Positions 1 through 9,819 of a stretch of DNA of 64,000 nt are shown here, one piece after another. Position numbers and translations under genes: made by a program. A model generated the notes under the pieces. The model searched no databases, was not told where the DNA came from, and saw only the letters and a list, made by a program, of their open reading frames with translations. The first letter of the stretch is position 1. Each line of letters begins with the position of its first letter. The stretch covers positions 1-64,000 of the forward strand of contig NZ_JADEYR010000005.1 in the NCBI RefSeq assembly GCF_015209585.1, given 5' to 3'. Source of the stretch: Brachybacterium epidermidis. GTDB taxonomy: Bacteria > Actinomycetota > Actinomycetes > Actinomycetales > Dermabacteraceae.

Positions 1-542
1 CCCTCGATGCGCAGGCATGGAGGAGGCATTGGGGCGTGGCCGATCCGGCCGACCACCGCGGCGGCATCCTGCCCCGGCTCTCCGCACCCGGCGCCGGGTC
101 CGGTTCCGGTTCCGACGGGGCCGTGCCGCAGCCCGACCAGCCGGCCCTTGACGTGCCGGCCGACGGTCGACGGGCACGGGTGGTGCACCTGCTGCAGCGC
201 AAGGACACCAAAATTGGGGCGGGCCTGGGCCGCACCACCGGCTGGGTGCACCGGGCGGAGCTGCGCCGCGCCGGGGTCGTCCAGCACACGGGCGTGGTCT
301 ATCAGGGCATCGATGAGCAGGGGCTGCATGTCCGAGAGGGTGACCAGGAGCAGCTGATCGAGGTGGACACCGTGGTGATCTGCGCGGGGCAGGTATCGGA
401 GCGCTCCTTGGCCGATGAGCTGTTGCAGGCGCGCTCCGGCCGCTCCCCCCGCGTGCACGTGGTGGGTGGGGCCGATGTGGCCGCCGAGCTGGACGCCGAA
501 CGCGCCATCCGGCAGGCCGTGGAGACCGTGGCGAGCATCTGA
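1..542 (+). CDS. NADPH-dependent 2,4-dienoyl-CoA reductase (FadH-like), 3' end only
   Basis: The frame is open from base 3 to the TGA at 540-542, so this is the last ~179 residues of a gene that starts before the window. The visible part holds a WGV...RGG segment, then an NAD(P)/FAD-binding stretch ending in TVVICAGQ, VHVVGGADVAAELDAERAI and a short tail. That ending is typical of the C-terminal flavin/NADPH domain of 2,4-dienoyl-CoA reductases of the old-yellow-enzyme plus pyridine-nucleotide-oxidoreductase type. The known family role is NADPH-dependent reduction of 2,4-dienoyl-CoA during beta-oxidation of unsaturated fatty acids; the catalytic barrel and Fe-S cysteines are outside the window. 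A related NADH:flavin oxidoreductase is possible. The next gene starts inside the stop codon, so the two are probably cotranscribed. Confidence 0.75.
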   Translation, partial: LDAQAWRRHWGVADPADHRGGILPRLSAPGAGSGSGSDGAVPQPDQPALDVPADGRRARVVHLLQRKDTKIGAGLGRTTGWVHRAELRRAGVVQHTGVVYQGIDEQGLHVREGDQEQLIEVDTVVICAGQVSERSLADELLQARSGRSPRVHVVGGADVAAELDAERAIRQAVETVASI

Positions 543-1108
543 TGCTCTCGCAGCCGGTCCCCGATCCCCGGTTCGCCACTGCCCCGGTACGTCTGGGGGA
601 TGAGCTGCGCGGCACCCGGCTGCTGGGGCTGTGGAGCGGGCTGGTGGGCATCGCTCTGGTGCTCTCCCTGACCGTCCCGGTCATCGCCACCATCGTGATG
701 GGCGTGTGGGGCGACGAACTGGCAGGGCCGCCCGACGGGGACATGTTCCACGGGGCCGAGGTGTTCTTCGGCTGGCTGCTGACCAGCCTGGCGGGTCTGG
801 CCCTGATCTCCGTGCTCGCCATGGCCGCCCTCACCCTGGACATCCTGATGCTGGTGCGTCTGGACCGGCTGCGCACCCTGCGCGCGCAGCGCGTTGCACC
901 GCTGGGCTGGTCGCTGCTGGCCGGCACCGGTGTCATCTCCGCCCCGGTGCTGGGGGTGCTGCTGTTCGCACCGGTGCGGGTCTTCGGACCCGGCACCGCC
1001 ACCATGGCGTCCCTGGTGGTGCTGTTCGTGCTGATGGGGCTGCTTCCGATCGCGGGGCGGGTGGCCGAGATGGTCACCTCCCGCGGGGTGCGACTGCCCG
1101 GTCCCTAG
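542..1108 (+). CDS. Four-helix membrane protein of unknown function
   Basis: A 188-aa protein whose ATG shares one base with the TGA of the upstream reductase gene (TGATG), so translation is probably coupled. Hydrophobic segments at about residues 29-53, 74-104, 120-145 and 150-172 predict four membrane helices. A positively charged loop (RLDRLRTLRAQR) follows helix 2. No enzyme motif is visible and I do not recognise the family. The pairing with a flavin reductase is the only functional hint and is weak. Confidence 0.7.
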   Translation: MLSQPVPDPRFATAPVRLGDELRGTRLLGLWSGLVGIALVLSLTVPVIATIVMGVWGDELAGPPDGDMFHGAEVFFGWLLTSLAGLALISVLAMAALTLDILMLVRLDRLRTLRAQRVAPLGWSLLAGTGVISAPVLGVLLFAPVRVFGPGTATMASLVVLFVLMGLLPIAGRVAEMVTSRGVRLPGP

Positions 1109-1111
1109 ACT
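1106..1111 (+). promoter_or_regulatory. -10 hexamer of a leaderless promoter before the PfkB gene
   Basis: TAGACT ends 6 nt before the ATG at 1118 and no Shine-Dalgarno sequence lies between. This geometry is typical of leaderless actinobacterial transcripts. No clear -35 box is visible. Confidence 0.5.
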
Positions 1112-1117
1112 GGCCGC

Positions 1118-2029
1118 ATGCCTCGCGTGCTGCACACCGCCCAGGCGCTCGTGGACGTGATCCTCGAGGTGCCCGCCCTGCCGCCGCGCGGCGGGAACGT
1201 CAACGCCACCAGCGAGCAGCGCTACGCCGGGGGCGCGGTGACCATCCTGGTGGCCGCCGCCCGTACCGGTGCGCAGGCCGTCCACGGCGGCGCGCACGGC
1301 ACCGGCCTCAACGGCGACCTGGTGCGCAGCGTGCTGGATGAGGCGGGCGTGCAGGTCTCCGACGAGCCCCGTCCCGACGACGACACCGGCTACTGCGTGG
1401 GGCTGCTGGAGCCGACGGCTGAGCGCAGCTTCCTGACGGTCTACGGAGCCGAGCGCTCCGTCACCGCCGCATCCCTGGCCCGGCTGGATCCGCAGCCCGG
1501 GGACCTGCTGTGCATCTCCGGGTACACCCTGTTCGAGCCCACCCGGGGGCCGCTGCTGGAGTTCCTGGACACCGTGCCGCGCGGGGTCGAGGTGGTGCTG
1601 GATCCCGGGGAGCCCTTCGCGTCCTTCCCCACCGAGGTGCAGGACCGCGTGCTGGAGCGCACCACCGTGTGGACCTCCAACGCGGATGAGGCGCGCGCGT
1701 TCACGGGTCTGGATTCCCTGCAGGACACCCCGGAGGCGCTGCGGCGGCGCATCGGCCAGCGCGCGGTGGTGGTGGTGCGGGACGGCTCCCGCGGGTGCAT
1801 CGTGTTCCACCACGGCCGGGGCACGCACATCCCGGCGTTCCCGCAGAAGGCGGTGGACACCAACGGTGCCGGGGACACCCACACCGGGGTGATGCTGGCC
1901 GAACGGGCCCTGGGCGCCGACTGGGAGTCAGCCGCCACGCGCGCCAACGCCGCCGCGGCGATCGCGGTGACCCGCCGCGGCCCCCAGAACGCCCCCACGC
2001 GCGCCGAGGTGGACGAGTTCCTGGCCTGA
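1118..2029 (+). CDS. PfkB-family carbohydrate/nucleoside kinase
   Basis: A 303-aa ribokinase-fold protein. The N-terminal GGNVNATSEQRYAGGA region matches the substrate-binding GGxxxN segment of PfkB kinases. The C-terminal signature DTNGAGDTHTG places the anion-hole GAGD at residues 250-253, with D253 as the expected catalytic base. The family phosphorylates sugars or nucleosides with ATP in the cytoplasm; the substrate cannot be read from sequence. Length is normal for ribokinase-like enzymes. The ATG is chosen because a -10-like TAGACT lies exactly 6 nt upstream, which fits leaderless transcription and separates this gene from the upstream pair. The gene stands alone, with the SPFH gene 65 bp downstream. 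Confidence 0.88.
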   Translation: MPRVLHTAQALVDVILEVPALPPRGGNVNATSEQRYAGGAVTILVAAARTGAQAVHGGAHGTGLNGDLVRSVLDEAGVQVSDEPRPDDDTGYCVGLLEPTAERSFLTVYGAERSVTAASLARLDPQPGDLLCISGYTLFEPTRGPLLEFLDTVPRGVEVVLDPGEPFASFPTEVQDRVLERTTVWTSNADEARAFTGLDSLQDTPEALRRRIGQRAVVVVRDGSRGCIVFHHGRGTHIPAFPQKAVDTNGAGDTHTGVMLAERALGADWESAATRANAAAAIAVTRRGPQNAPTRAEVDEFLA

Positions 2030-2094
2030 GCCGCAGGGCGCACGCCGCTTGATAGCGTGGCTCACACCCGCTCACTCCTCAGAAAAGGACCCTC

Positions 2095-3228
2095 ATGGAC
2101 GGCTTCGTCCTCTTCCTCGTCATCGTCGTGGTCGCCGTCGTCGGCCTCGCGATCCTTGCAGCCCTGCTGTTCGGCGGCCTGCGCACCTCGCTCATGTTCA
2201 CCGTGCACACGCAGGAGAACGTGATCGTGGAGCGCTTCGGCAAGTTCCGCCGGGTGGCCCGGCCCGGCCTGAACTTCAAGGCGCCGTTCATCGACAACAT
2301 CACCCGCCCGATCTCCCTGCGCATCCAGCAGTTGGAGGTGAACATCGAGTCCAAGACCAAGGACAACGTGTTCGTCACCGTGCCGGTGGCCGTGCAGTAC
2401 GTGATCAAGGAGGAGCAGGTCGTCGATGCGTACTACCGCCTCTCCAACCCCGAGGCCCAGATCCGCTCCTACGTGTTCGACACCGTGCGCTCGGCCCTGT
2501 CGGGCCTGGAGCTGGACGCCGCCTTCGAGTCCAAGGACGACATCGCCCGCTCCGTGGAGCAGACCCTCTCCGCCCGCATGCAGGAGTTCGGCTTCAACAT
2601 CGTCAACACCCTCGTTCAGGACATCTCCCCCGACTCGCGCGTGCGCGACTCGATGAACTCCATCAACGCCGCCCAGCGCGACCGCGTGGCCGCACAGTCC
2701 CTGGCCGAGGCCGACAAGATCAAGCGCGTCACCCAGGCCGAGGCCGAGGCCGAGTCCAAGCGCCTGCAGGGTGAGGGTGTGGCCGCCCAGCGCAAGGCCA
2801 ACGCCATGGGCATCGCCGAGCAGTACGAGATGCTGCGCAAGGTGGGCATTGAGCACTCCGCCGAGCAGCTGCTGCTGATGACGCAGTACTTCGACACCAT
2901 GCAGGACGTGGCCCGCAACGGCCGTTCCAACGTGCTGTTCCTCCCCTCCAACCCGGGCACCGTGGGCACCATGGGCGATGAGATCCGCAACGCCATGCTG
3001 CAGGCCCAGGCCGCTCAGGAGGCCGACGCGGACGCCGACACCTCGGATGCCGATGGCCGCCGTCGGGCGGAGGAGCGCCGCCGCAGCCAGGAGCAGGAGC
3101 GTGCAGCCCGTGCCCGCCGCGAGGCCCAGCAGCGGGAGGAGAGCGCCCGCCGTCAGGCACAGCAGGCCGCGCAGCCGCCGGCTCCTGGCAACGTCCCGCC
3201 GTGGGCACGGCCTGGAAGCGCGAACTGA
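2095..3228 (+). CDS. SPFH/Band 7 (stomatin-like) membrane protein
   Basis: A 377-aa protein with one N-terminal membrane helix (residues ~3-25), then the SPFH/Band 7 core containing VIVERFGKFRRVARPGLNF and the stomatin-like LRIQQLEVNIESKTKDNVFV stretch. An Ala/Glu-rich coiled region with AEAEAESKR follows. The last ~60 residues are Arg/Glu/Gln-rich and probably disordered. Known family role: membrane-microdomain scaffold, often working with an NfeD protease; no nfeD gene is seen here, so the partner is missing or elsewhere. An AAAAGGA ribosome-binding site lies 7 nt before the ATG. A hairpin follows the gene, suggesting a monocistronic unit. Confidence 0.9.
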   Translation: MDGFVLFLVIVVVAVVGLAILAALLFGGLRTSLMFTVHTQENVIVERFGKFRRVARPGLNFKAPFIDNITRPISLRIQQLEVNIESKTKDNVFVTVPVAVQYVIKEEQVVDAYYRLSNPEAQIRSYVFDTVRSALSGLELDAAFESKDDIARSVEQTLSARMQEFGFNIVNTLVQDISPDSRVRDSMNSINAAQRDRVAAQSLAEADKIKRVTQAEAEAESKRLQGEGVAAQRKANAMGIAEQYEMLRKVGIEHSAEQLLLMTQYFDTMQDVARNGRSNVLFLPSNPGTVGTMGDEIRNAMLQAQAAQEADADADTSDADGRRRAEERRRSQEQERAARARREAQQREESARRQAQQAAQPPAPGNVPPWARPGSAN

Positions 3229-3237
3229 TCGATCGGC

Positions 3238-3267
3238 ACGGGCCGGTCCCTGCGGGGGCCGGCCCGT
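3238..3267 (+). terminator. GC hairpin after the SPFH gene
   Basis: A perfect 9-bp inverted repeat, ACGGGCCGG at 3238-3246 and CCGGCCCGT at 3259-3267, with a 12-nt loop, sits 9 nt after the stop codon. There is no T-tract, as is common in high-GC actinobacteria. Confidence 0.55.
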
Positions 3268-3581
3268 CCTGTCGCCCGCACCTGCCCTGCCGCCCGCGCC
3301 CGTCCTGTCGCCCGCACCCGCCGGCCGCTGACACCCGCCGCGCCCCCTCAAGCCGTCCCCGCCCCCTCATGCCGTTCCCGCCCCCGACGAGGCCGGCCCG
3401 CCTGCCACGACCGGGTCCGGTGGCGGTGGCGGCGCGGCTCGAAGGGCCGTGACGGGGATTCTCGCCCTCGTGCGGCCGTGAGTACGACGGGGCGGATCCA
3501 CGGGCGCGGGACCTCGTCGGTCACAGCCCGCCTCTAGGGTGGGATCATCCGGCTCCAGCCGGAAGGAAGGGGCCGGTAGGA
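3268..3581. other. Gene-free spacer with degenerate C-rich repeats
   Basis: No supportable gene. It holds C-rich degenerate repeats, including two ~20-bp direct copies around 3343-3383 with cores CCTCAAGCCGT and CCTCATGCCGT. A TAGGGT hexamer at 3535-3540 could be a -10 for the downstream nuclease gene, giving a leader of about 35 nt that includes the purine-rich GGAAGGAAGGGG. Confidence 0.4.
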
Positions 3582-6460
3582 ATGCAGATGGAGTTCGGAT
3601 GGACGGCCGACGGCGCTGCCTGGGCCGATGCTCCCGGGCACGCCGCGCACGGGCAGGTGCGGATGGGCCCCCGGGGCCTGGTGCAGCTGCTGCAGACCAG
3701 GCTCGGCCTCACCCGCCCCGCCGTGGACCAGGCCGTGCGCATCGCGCAGTACATGCAACTCATCCACCAGCACCTGGATTCCGCTTCCGAACCCGAGGCG
3801 TTCTGGCCGTCCCGCTCCTTCGCAGTGGATCCGTGGAGCACCTCCCGTCAGCTGCTGCGCTGGCGGGATGCAGCGGTCGAGGCCGGTTGGAACCCTCCGG
3901 GCACGGACCACCCACTGCCACCGCGGCTGGCCGCGCTGCGCGATGTGGAGGACGCCGTGGTGGTCGGCATGCCCGGCACCACGGGCATCGCCGGGCGCCC
4001 GGCCACCCTCTCCCCGTCATCCGCTGATGACCTGGTCGAGCTGCTGTCCCTGCTGGAGGAGCTGGAGCGCACCGGCGGCACCTGGCCGCTGGGCATCACC
4101 CAGGTCACCGCGCAGGAGGACCCTTCCGCACTGCCCGGCCTGTGGCCCCGGCTGTTCGCCGCGCTGGCCCGCAGCGGGGTCGTGGTGCATGCACCGCCGG
4201 CAGCGCAGCCCACGCCCGGCCCGCACCTCGAGGTGGTGGTCTGCCAGGACGAATGGACCGCCGCCGACGTCGCCGCTCGGTACCTGGCCGCCTCCCACGC
4301 GGCCGCACCCGCACCGGCTGCACCCGCTCCCGCCGCAGCTGCCGCGCACTCCCCCGAGGCCCCCGGGGGTGCATCCCTCACCCTCCTGGCAGGAGCCGAC
4401 ACCACCATCCTGGATCAGGCACTGCGGCGCCGCGGGCTGCCCGCGGCGGGTGCGGTCGCCCCCTCGACCGCACGTGCCCACCACCAGGTGCTGGGGCTGT
4501 ACCTCGACGTCGCCACCGCGCCGGTGGACGTCCACCAGCTCGCCGCCCTGCTGGACCTGCGAGTGCTCCCGGGGGCCGATGGCGATGCCGAGCCCATCGG
4601 TCTGGTGCCCGCCGCTGCCCGTCGGCTCCTGCTGCGGGCGCTCACGCAGGAGCCCGGCGTGGGCGGCCCGGCCTGGCGGCGCGCCCTGGGCGAGCTCGAG
4701 GAGCGCCTCGCCGCCGCCGATGCGGATCTCCGCCCCAGCGCGGAGAAGGCACTGACGGCCGCCCAGGAGATCCACCGTCTGGTCACAGACCCGCTCCCCG
4801 CGGATCGTCTGCAGCCCCCGGCGGTCGCGGCCCGGCTGGACTGGCTGTCGCAGCGGCTGCAGGCCGTCTCCCGCGGGGACGGGGACCTGCTGGCCTCCCT
4901 CACCCAGGTGCGCACCCTGCAGGCCGTGCTGGGGATGCTCGATCCGGCCACTTTGCCTCACGGCGCACCCTGCAGCAGATCATCGACGCCTGCGGCGGGT
5001 CCGGTCGCTCCCCGCTGGCCGGCGCGCAGGTGGCGACCTGGAAGGTCACCACCCGCCCTGCCCAGGTCGCGGCCGCGGGCGGCACCGTGCTGTGGTGGGC
5101 CCCCGAGGGCGGTGAGACCCCGGCCGCCGTGCAATGGGACCAGGCCGAGCGTGAGGCGCTGCGCTCGGGAGGCGCCCACCTGATCGATCCCGAGCAGCTC
5201 GCCGGCCTGCACGTCGATGCGGCCCTGCGGGGCCTGCGCACCGCAGGGCAGGTGATCGCGGTGCTGCCCGGGCGCCGGCTGGAGAAACCACCGCCGCCCA
5301 GCGGCCTGCTGGCCCACCTGGAAAGCGCACGCAGGCAGGACGGGTGGCCAGGAGCGCACCGCCACAGCCCCGAATCACTGATCACCGGTGGCACCTGGAC
5401 GCTCGGCGGCGTCGAACTGCCAGTGCGCGTTCCCGGGCTGGTCCGGGCGGAACCGCCGGAGCACCTGCACCGACAGTTCGCCACCGGTGCGCATCTGCTC
5501 CCACAGCGCCTGTCGTTCACCGCGGCGCAGACCCTCGTGGGGTGCCCACTGCACTGGCTGCTCCAACACGCCCTCGACGTGCGCACCGCAGACGTCGCCG
5601 CCCTGCCCACCGGGGACCGGATGATCGGCACCCTGGTGCACGCCGTGGTAGAGCAGCTGGTGCAGCAGCGGTGGGACGACGGCGTCGGTGGCGCGCCGCT
5701 CCGTCCGCCCACCGACGAGGAGATCACCTCCGTCTTCGATCGCCTCGTCCCCCAGTTCGCCTCCGAGCTGGACCTTCCCGGCCACGCGGCGCAGCGAGCC
5801 GATGTGCACGACCGCACCGTGAGGTCCCTGCGCACCCTGTTCGCGGGCACGGCGCGAGCAGGCCTGCGGATCACCGGCACCGAGGTGCGCTTCTCCCATC
5901 CCCTCACGCTGCCGCTGGCCGGCGGCGCGCGCACCATCGAGTTCGTGGGCAGCCGCGACCTGGACCTGCGCGATGCCTCCGGGCGCCCCACGGTGATCGA
6001 CCTGAAGTGGTCCCGCAGCCGCACCCGCTACGGCGACCTGTACGAGACCGGGGACGCCGTGCAGCTGGCCTCCTACGCCTGGGCCCTCGACCAGGCCGAG
6101 TCCCTCGCCGAGCCCGCACAGGTGGGGTACTTCCTGCTGCATGCCGGGGAGTTCGTCGCCGCGGACCGCGAGCTGGATCCGCGCCGTCGCACCCCGATGG
6201 ACGTGCGCGACTCCTGGGAGCGCCTGACGCGCTCGGTCACCACCGCCCTGGACCAGATCGCCGAGGGCACGGCCGTGGCCGGCCGCCGATCGCTGCTCGA
6301 TGGCGCGAACCTGCCGCTGGACGCCCCCTACAGCAAGCGCAGGAGGGCACTGGATGGCGCCCGGGCCGCGGCACGCTCCGAGGGCCAGGTGGCCGTCGAC
6401 AGCTACTGCGCCACCAGCGAGTACGCCCAGCTGTGCGGCATGACGGGAGACTTCCGATGA
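3582..6460 (+). pseudogene. AddB-like PD-(D/E)XK nuclease subunit, interrupted by a frameshift
   Basis: The reading frame from ATG 3582 is protein-like through LQAVLGMLDPAT, then loses sense near 4948-4956. The sense continues in another frame (FASRRTLQQIIDACGG...) to the TGA at 6458-6460. Restoring one base (ACTTTG to ACCTTTG) would give one ~960-aa protein. The C-terminal ~250 residues form a RecB-like nuclease domain: GTLVHAVVEQLV, VIDLKWSRSRTRYGD (catalytic D and K) and GDAVQLASYAWAL. The N-terminal part is helical and lacks a Walker A motif, as in AddB-type subunits. The helicase gene starts inside the stop codon, so the two likely form a helicase-nuclease for double-strand break processing. 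I cannot tell a true mutation from a sequencing error; the downstream half shows no decay. Confidence 0.75.
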
Positions 6461-9400
6461 CCTTCACCCTGATCAACGCCTCCGCCGGCTCCGGCAAGAC
6501 CCACACCCTCACCCACGACATCGCCGAGCGGATCAAGGGCGGCCTGCAGCCCTCCCAGCTGATCGCCACCACCTTCACCACCAAGGCCGCCGCCGAGCTC
6601 TCCGACCGGGTGCGGCGCACCCTGCTGGAGGTGGGCGACGCCCAGGCCGCCACCGGGATCGACAGCGCCATGATCGGCACCGTCAACGCGGTGGCCGGGC
6701 AGCTGCTGCGCGAGTTCGCCATGGACGCCGGGATCTCCCCGGACGTGCAGGTGCTGGACGCCGACCGGCAGAAGGCCGCGTTCAACGCCGCCATCGACGA
6801 CGCTGCTGCGGCCGCCGGTGCCCGTTCGGGCGACCTGCTGGCGCGCACCGGCCACGACGGCGAGGAGGACCCTGCCCTCCCCTACAACGCCACCCCGTCC
6901 TGGCGCTCCCACGTGCGAGACCTCGCCGGCCGGGCCCGCACCAACCGCATCGGGGCGGACCAGCTGCGCGCCGCGGCCGCGGCCTCGTGGCAGGAGTACC
7001 GGGACGCAGCACTACCGGCCGCTTCCGATCAGGATCGCAGGCAGGCCTGGCTGGCCGGGCTGGACAGTGCTCTGCAGGCCCTTCGTGCCGAGGCCGATGC
7101 CGCCGCCGAGAGCCCTGCAGCGACCATCCGCAAGCATCTCGACCCCCTCGAGCAGCTGCGCCGTGACCTGGCCGATCCCTCACGCGCCCCCTGGGCGGGA
7201 TGGGCGAAGCTCGCCAAGCCCGCGCAGGTCGCCGAGGCCCGGGCCGCCGCCAAGGAGTCGGGCAGGAAGCTCCCTGGTTTCGCGTACGCCAAGGCCGTGG
7301 ATGCTGCGCTGCTGGGAATCTCCCAGCAGGTCGCCGACGAGCTACTGGCCAATCCTGTGCTGCAGGCCGATGCGCGGGAGCTGATCCACCTGGTGATGGA
7401 CACCGCCGCGGAGTCCCTCGACGCCTACGCCAAGTACAAGGACGATCTGGGGCTGATCGACTTCGTCGATCAGGAGGTGCGCACCCTCGAGCTGATCCGC
7501 AGCAGTCCACGGGCTCAACAGGCCATCAAGGATCGCTTCCGCCTGCTGGCGGTCGACGAGTTCCAGGACACCTCCCCCGTCCAGCTCGAGCTGTTCCTCG
7601 AGCTGGGCAGGCTCATCGAGGACAAGATCTGGGTGGGAGACCCCAAGCAGGCCATCTACGGCTTCCGCGACGCCGACCCCTCCCTCATGCTCGACGTGCT
7701 GGCGCTGCTGGAGGCCGGCACAACCGAATGGGGCAAGGGCGAGATCACCGACCTCACCCATTCCTGGCGCTCCCAGGAACCGGTGCTGGACCTGGTCAAC
7801 GCGATCTTCCCGCGCATCTTCCCCCACATGCCCATCGAACGTGTCACGCTGGCCGCCGCAGAGGAAGCCGTCACCCGTCGCCGTGCGCAGGGCCACCCAC
7901 CGGGGCGGCTGGAGGCGTGGATCCCCGAGTGCACGGGCCGCAAGCCCTTCGCGCAGCACGCCACCGCCGTGGCCGACGGCATCATGCAACTGCTGGCCGA
8001 ACCCGGTGTCGGGCCCTCGGACATCGCCGTGCTGGTGCGCAAGAACCACCAGGCGGAGCAGGTGATCGAGGCGCTCACCGCGCGCGGCATCCCTGCCTCC
8101 GGTGAGGGAGCGAGCATCCTCGCCACCCGCGAGGGCAGGATCCTGCGCGCAGCCCTGGCCGTGACCCTGGACCTCAGCGACACCCTGGCGCTCACCGAGC
8201 TGGTGGACCTGCTGCCCGACCATCGGGCGCACCGCGACTGGTTCACCCAGCTCACCGCAGCCCCCGATGCCCAGGCGCGCCAGGAGGTGTTCCAGCAGTG
8301 GTGGAGGGATCCCAGCCTCGCCCGGCTGCATGCCCTGCGGGAGGGCTGCATCCTGCTCACCCCCGTCGAGATGATCGCCGCCCTGGTCGACGCCCTGGAC
8401 CTCACCGAGCAGATCCGCACCTGGTCGCTGCCCGACCAGCGACTGCGCACCCTCGATGCCGTGCGCGCCCTGGCCGCCGAGTACGCCGACCAGGCCCGCA
8501 TGGACTCCCGTCCCATCACCCTGACCGGCCTGCGGGCCGCACTGGACGAGTCCGACCGCGGCCCGAACCTCACCGGCACCCCGGACACGGTGTGGGTGGG
8601 CACCGTGCACGGGGCGAAGGGGCTCGAGTGGTCCCGCGTGGTGGTCATGCTCGAGGCGAAGCCCACCGAGCGCACCCACACCTGGGGATCGTTCATCGCC
8701 CCGGCCCCGCAGCTGGACGTCACCGCTCCCCTGGCCGGGCGCTCCGCGCGGTACTGGCCCAAGCTCCTGGATTCCTACCCGCCGGTGCAGGAGGGCCTCG
8801 AGGCATCAGCGCACGCCCAGCACCGCCTGAGGCAGGACCGGAACGAGGCCGGTCGCCTGCAGTACGTGGCCTTCACCCGCTCGGCCGATGTCACGGTGCT
8901 GTCCGGGGAGGGCAGCGCGCCCGCACTCGACGCCCTCGTGGCCGACGACGACACGGGGACCACTGGCGCCGGTGTCGACGGCAGCACGGCGACCGCCGTC
9001 GACGGTGCCGCGGGCCCGGGGCCCCTGCTGTCGTGGTCCCTCGGCCAGTCCTTCCTCCAGGTCGCGGGCGCCGAGCAGCTTCCCGCGGTGGTGCGCTCCA
9101 CCCGTGGAACGCTCCCCGAGGACGCCGAGGCCTACGGCTCGGCGCGCAGCCCACTGGCCGCCACCGACCTGCCCGACACCCACCCGTCCCTGACCGGCAC
9201 CGACGTGACTGCGTCCATCACCCCTGCACGGTCCGTGCGTTTCCAGGCCTCCGGCGTGGCCTCGGCCACGGAGCTGGGCACCGTCGGCGCCCCCCAGCGG
9301 ATCGGCACGCCTCTGGTCTCCCAGGGCGCGGCCGGCTGGGAGCGCGTGGGCGAGGCGATGCACGCCTACCTGTCGCGGCCGCTGGACAGCCTCACCCCTG

Positions 9401-9819
9401 AGCAGCGCGCGCAGGCCGCGCAGCGCCTGGTGGAGCGCTGGGCCGTGACCCGGTCCGTCGGCTCTGATGCACTGATGCGTGCCGGCGAGGCCTGGTCTGC
9501 TTTCCTGGAGGACCGGTTCCCAGGAGCCCAGCAGCTCACCGAGCAGCCCATCACCTGGTGGAACCAGGACGATCAGGTGATGGAGGGATGGATCGACACC
9601 CTGCTGCGACTGCCGGACGGCCGCATCGTGCTGGTCGACCACAAGACCTACCCGGGGCCGGAGCCGGTGCGGCACGTGCGCGAGCACTACCTGGGCCAGC
9701 TGGACACCTACTCGCAGGCCCTCGCCGCCGCCGGGATCCCGCCCGCCCAAGTACTGATCCACCTGCCTCTGCGCGGAGAGGTGCTCGAGGTGGACCTGGA
9801 GGTCAACCGTGCCCGGTGA
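6457..9819 (+). CDS. AddA-like UvrD/Rep helicase-nuclease
   Basis: A 1120-aa superfamily 1A helicase. Motif I is ASAGSGKTHT (K14). Motif II/III reads LLAVDEFQDTSPVQLELF then WVGDPKQAIYGFRDAD. Motif V is TVHGAKGLEW and motif VI is LQYVAFTRSADVTVLSG. A C-terminal RecB-type nuclease domain has GEAMHAYL (metal-binding His) and LVDHKTYPGPE with D1061 and K1063, then GQLDTYSQAL. This is the AddA layout: translocation and unwinding of DNA ends plus strand cleavage. The open frame extends upstream to 5344, but the ATG at 6457 is right because the helicase begins at once with motif I and overlaps the previous stop as ATGA. An AdnA-like role is the main alternative. Confidence 0.9.
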   Translation: MTFTLINASAGSGKTHTLTHDIAERIKGGLQPSQLIATTFTTKAAAELSDRVRRTLLEVGDAQAATGIDSAMIGTVNAVAGQLLREFAMDAGISPDVQVLDADRQKAAFNAAIDDAAAAAGARSGDLLARTGHDGEEDPALPYNATPSWRSHVRDLAGRARTNRIGADQLRAAAAASWQEYRDAALPAASDQDRRQAWLAGLDSALQALRAEADAAAESPAATIRKHLDPLEQLRRDLADPSRAPWAGWAKLAKPAQVAEARAAAKESGRKLPGFAYAKAVDAALLGISQQVADELLANPVLQADARELIHLVMDTAAESLDAYAKYKDDLGLIDFVDQEVRTLELIRSSPRAQQAIKDRFRLLAVDEFQDTSPVQLELFLELGRLIEDKIWVGDPKQAIYGFRDADPSLMLDVLALLEAGTTEWGKGEITDLTHSWRSQEPVLDLVNAIFPRIFPHMPIERVTLAAAEEAVTRRRAQGHPPGRLEAWIPECTGRKPFAQHATAVADGIMQLLAEPGVGPSDIAVLVRKNHQAEQVIEALTARGIPASGEGASILATREGRILRAALAVTLDLSDTLALTELVDLLPDHRAHRDWFTQLTAAPDAQARQEVFQQWWRDPSLARLHALREGCILLTPVEMIAALVDALDLTEQIRTWSLPDQRLRTLDAVRALAAEYADQARMDSRPITLTGLRAALDESDRGPNLTGTPDTVWVGTVHGAKGLEWSRVVVMLEAKPTERTHTWGSFIAPAPQLDVTAPLAGRSARYWPKLLDSYPPVQEGLEASAHAQHRLRQDRNEAGRLQYVAFTRSADVTVLSGEGSAPALDALVADDDTGTTGAGVDGSTATAVDGAAGPGPLLSWSLGQSFLQVAGAEQLPAVVRSTRGTLPEDAEAYGSARSPLAATDLPDTHPSLTGTDVTASITPARSVRFQASGVASATELGTVGAPQRIGTPLVSQGAAGWERVGEAMHAYLSRPLDSLTPEQRAQAAQRLVERWAVTRSVGSDALMRAGEAWSAFLEDRFPGAQQLTEQPITWWNQDDQVMEGWIDTLLRLPDGRIVLVDHKTYPGPEPVRHVREHYLGQLDTYSQALAAAGIPPAQVLIHLPLRGEVLEVDLEVNRAR

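Noticed and set aside
302-1882. A 526-codon ORF on the minus strand
   Set aside because: It is a high-GC shadow across three well-supported plus-strand genes; its translation is His/Gln/Arg-rich without any motif.
5344-6456. Upstream extension of the helicase frame by 371 codons
   Set aside because: The same DNA encodes the nuclease domain of the AddB-like protein in another frame; helicase motif I begins right after the ATG at 6457.
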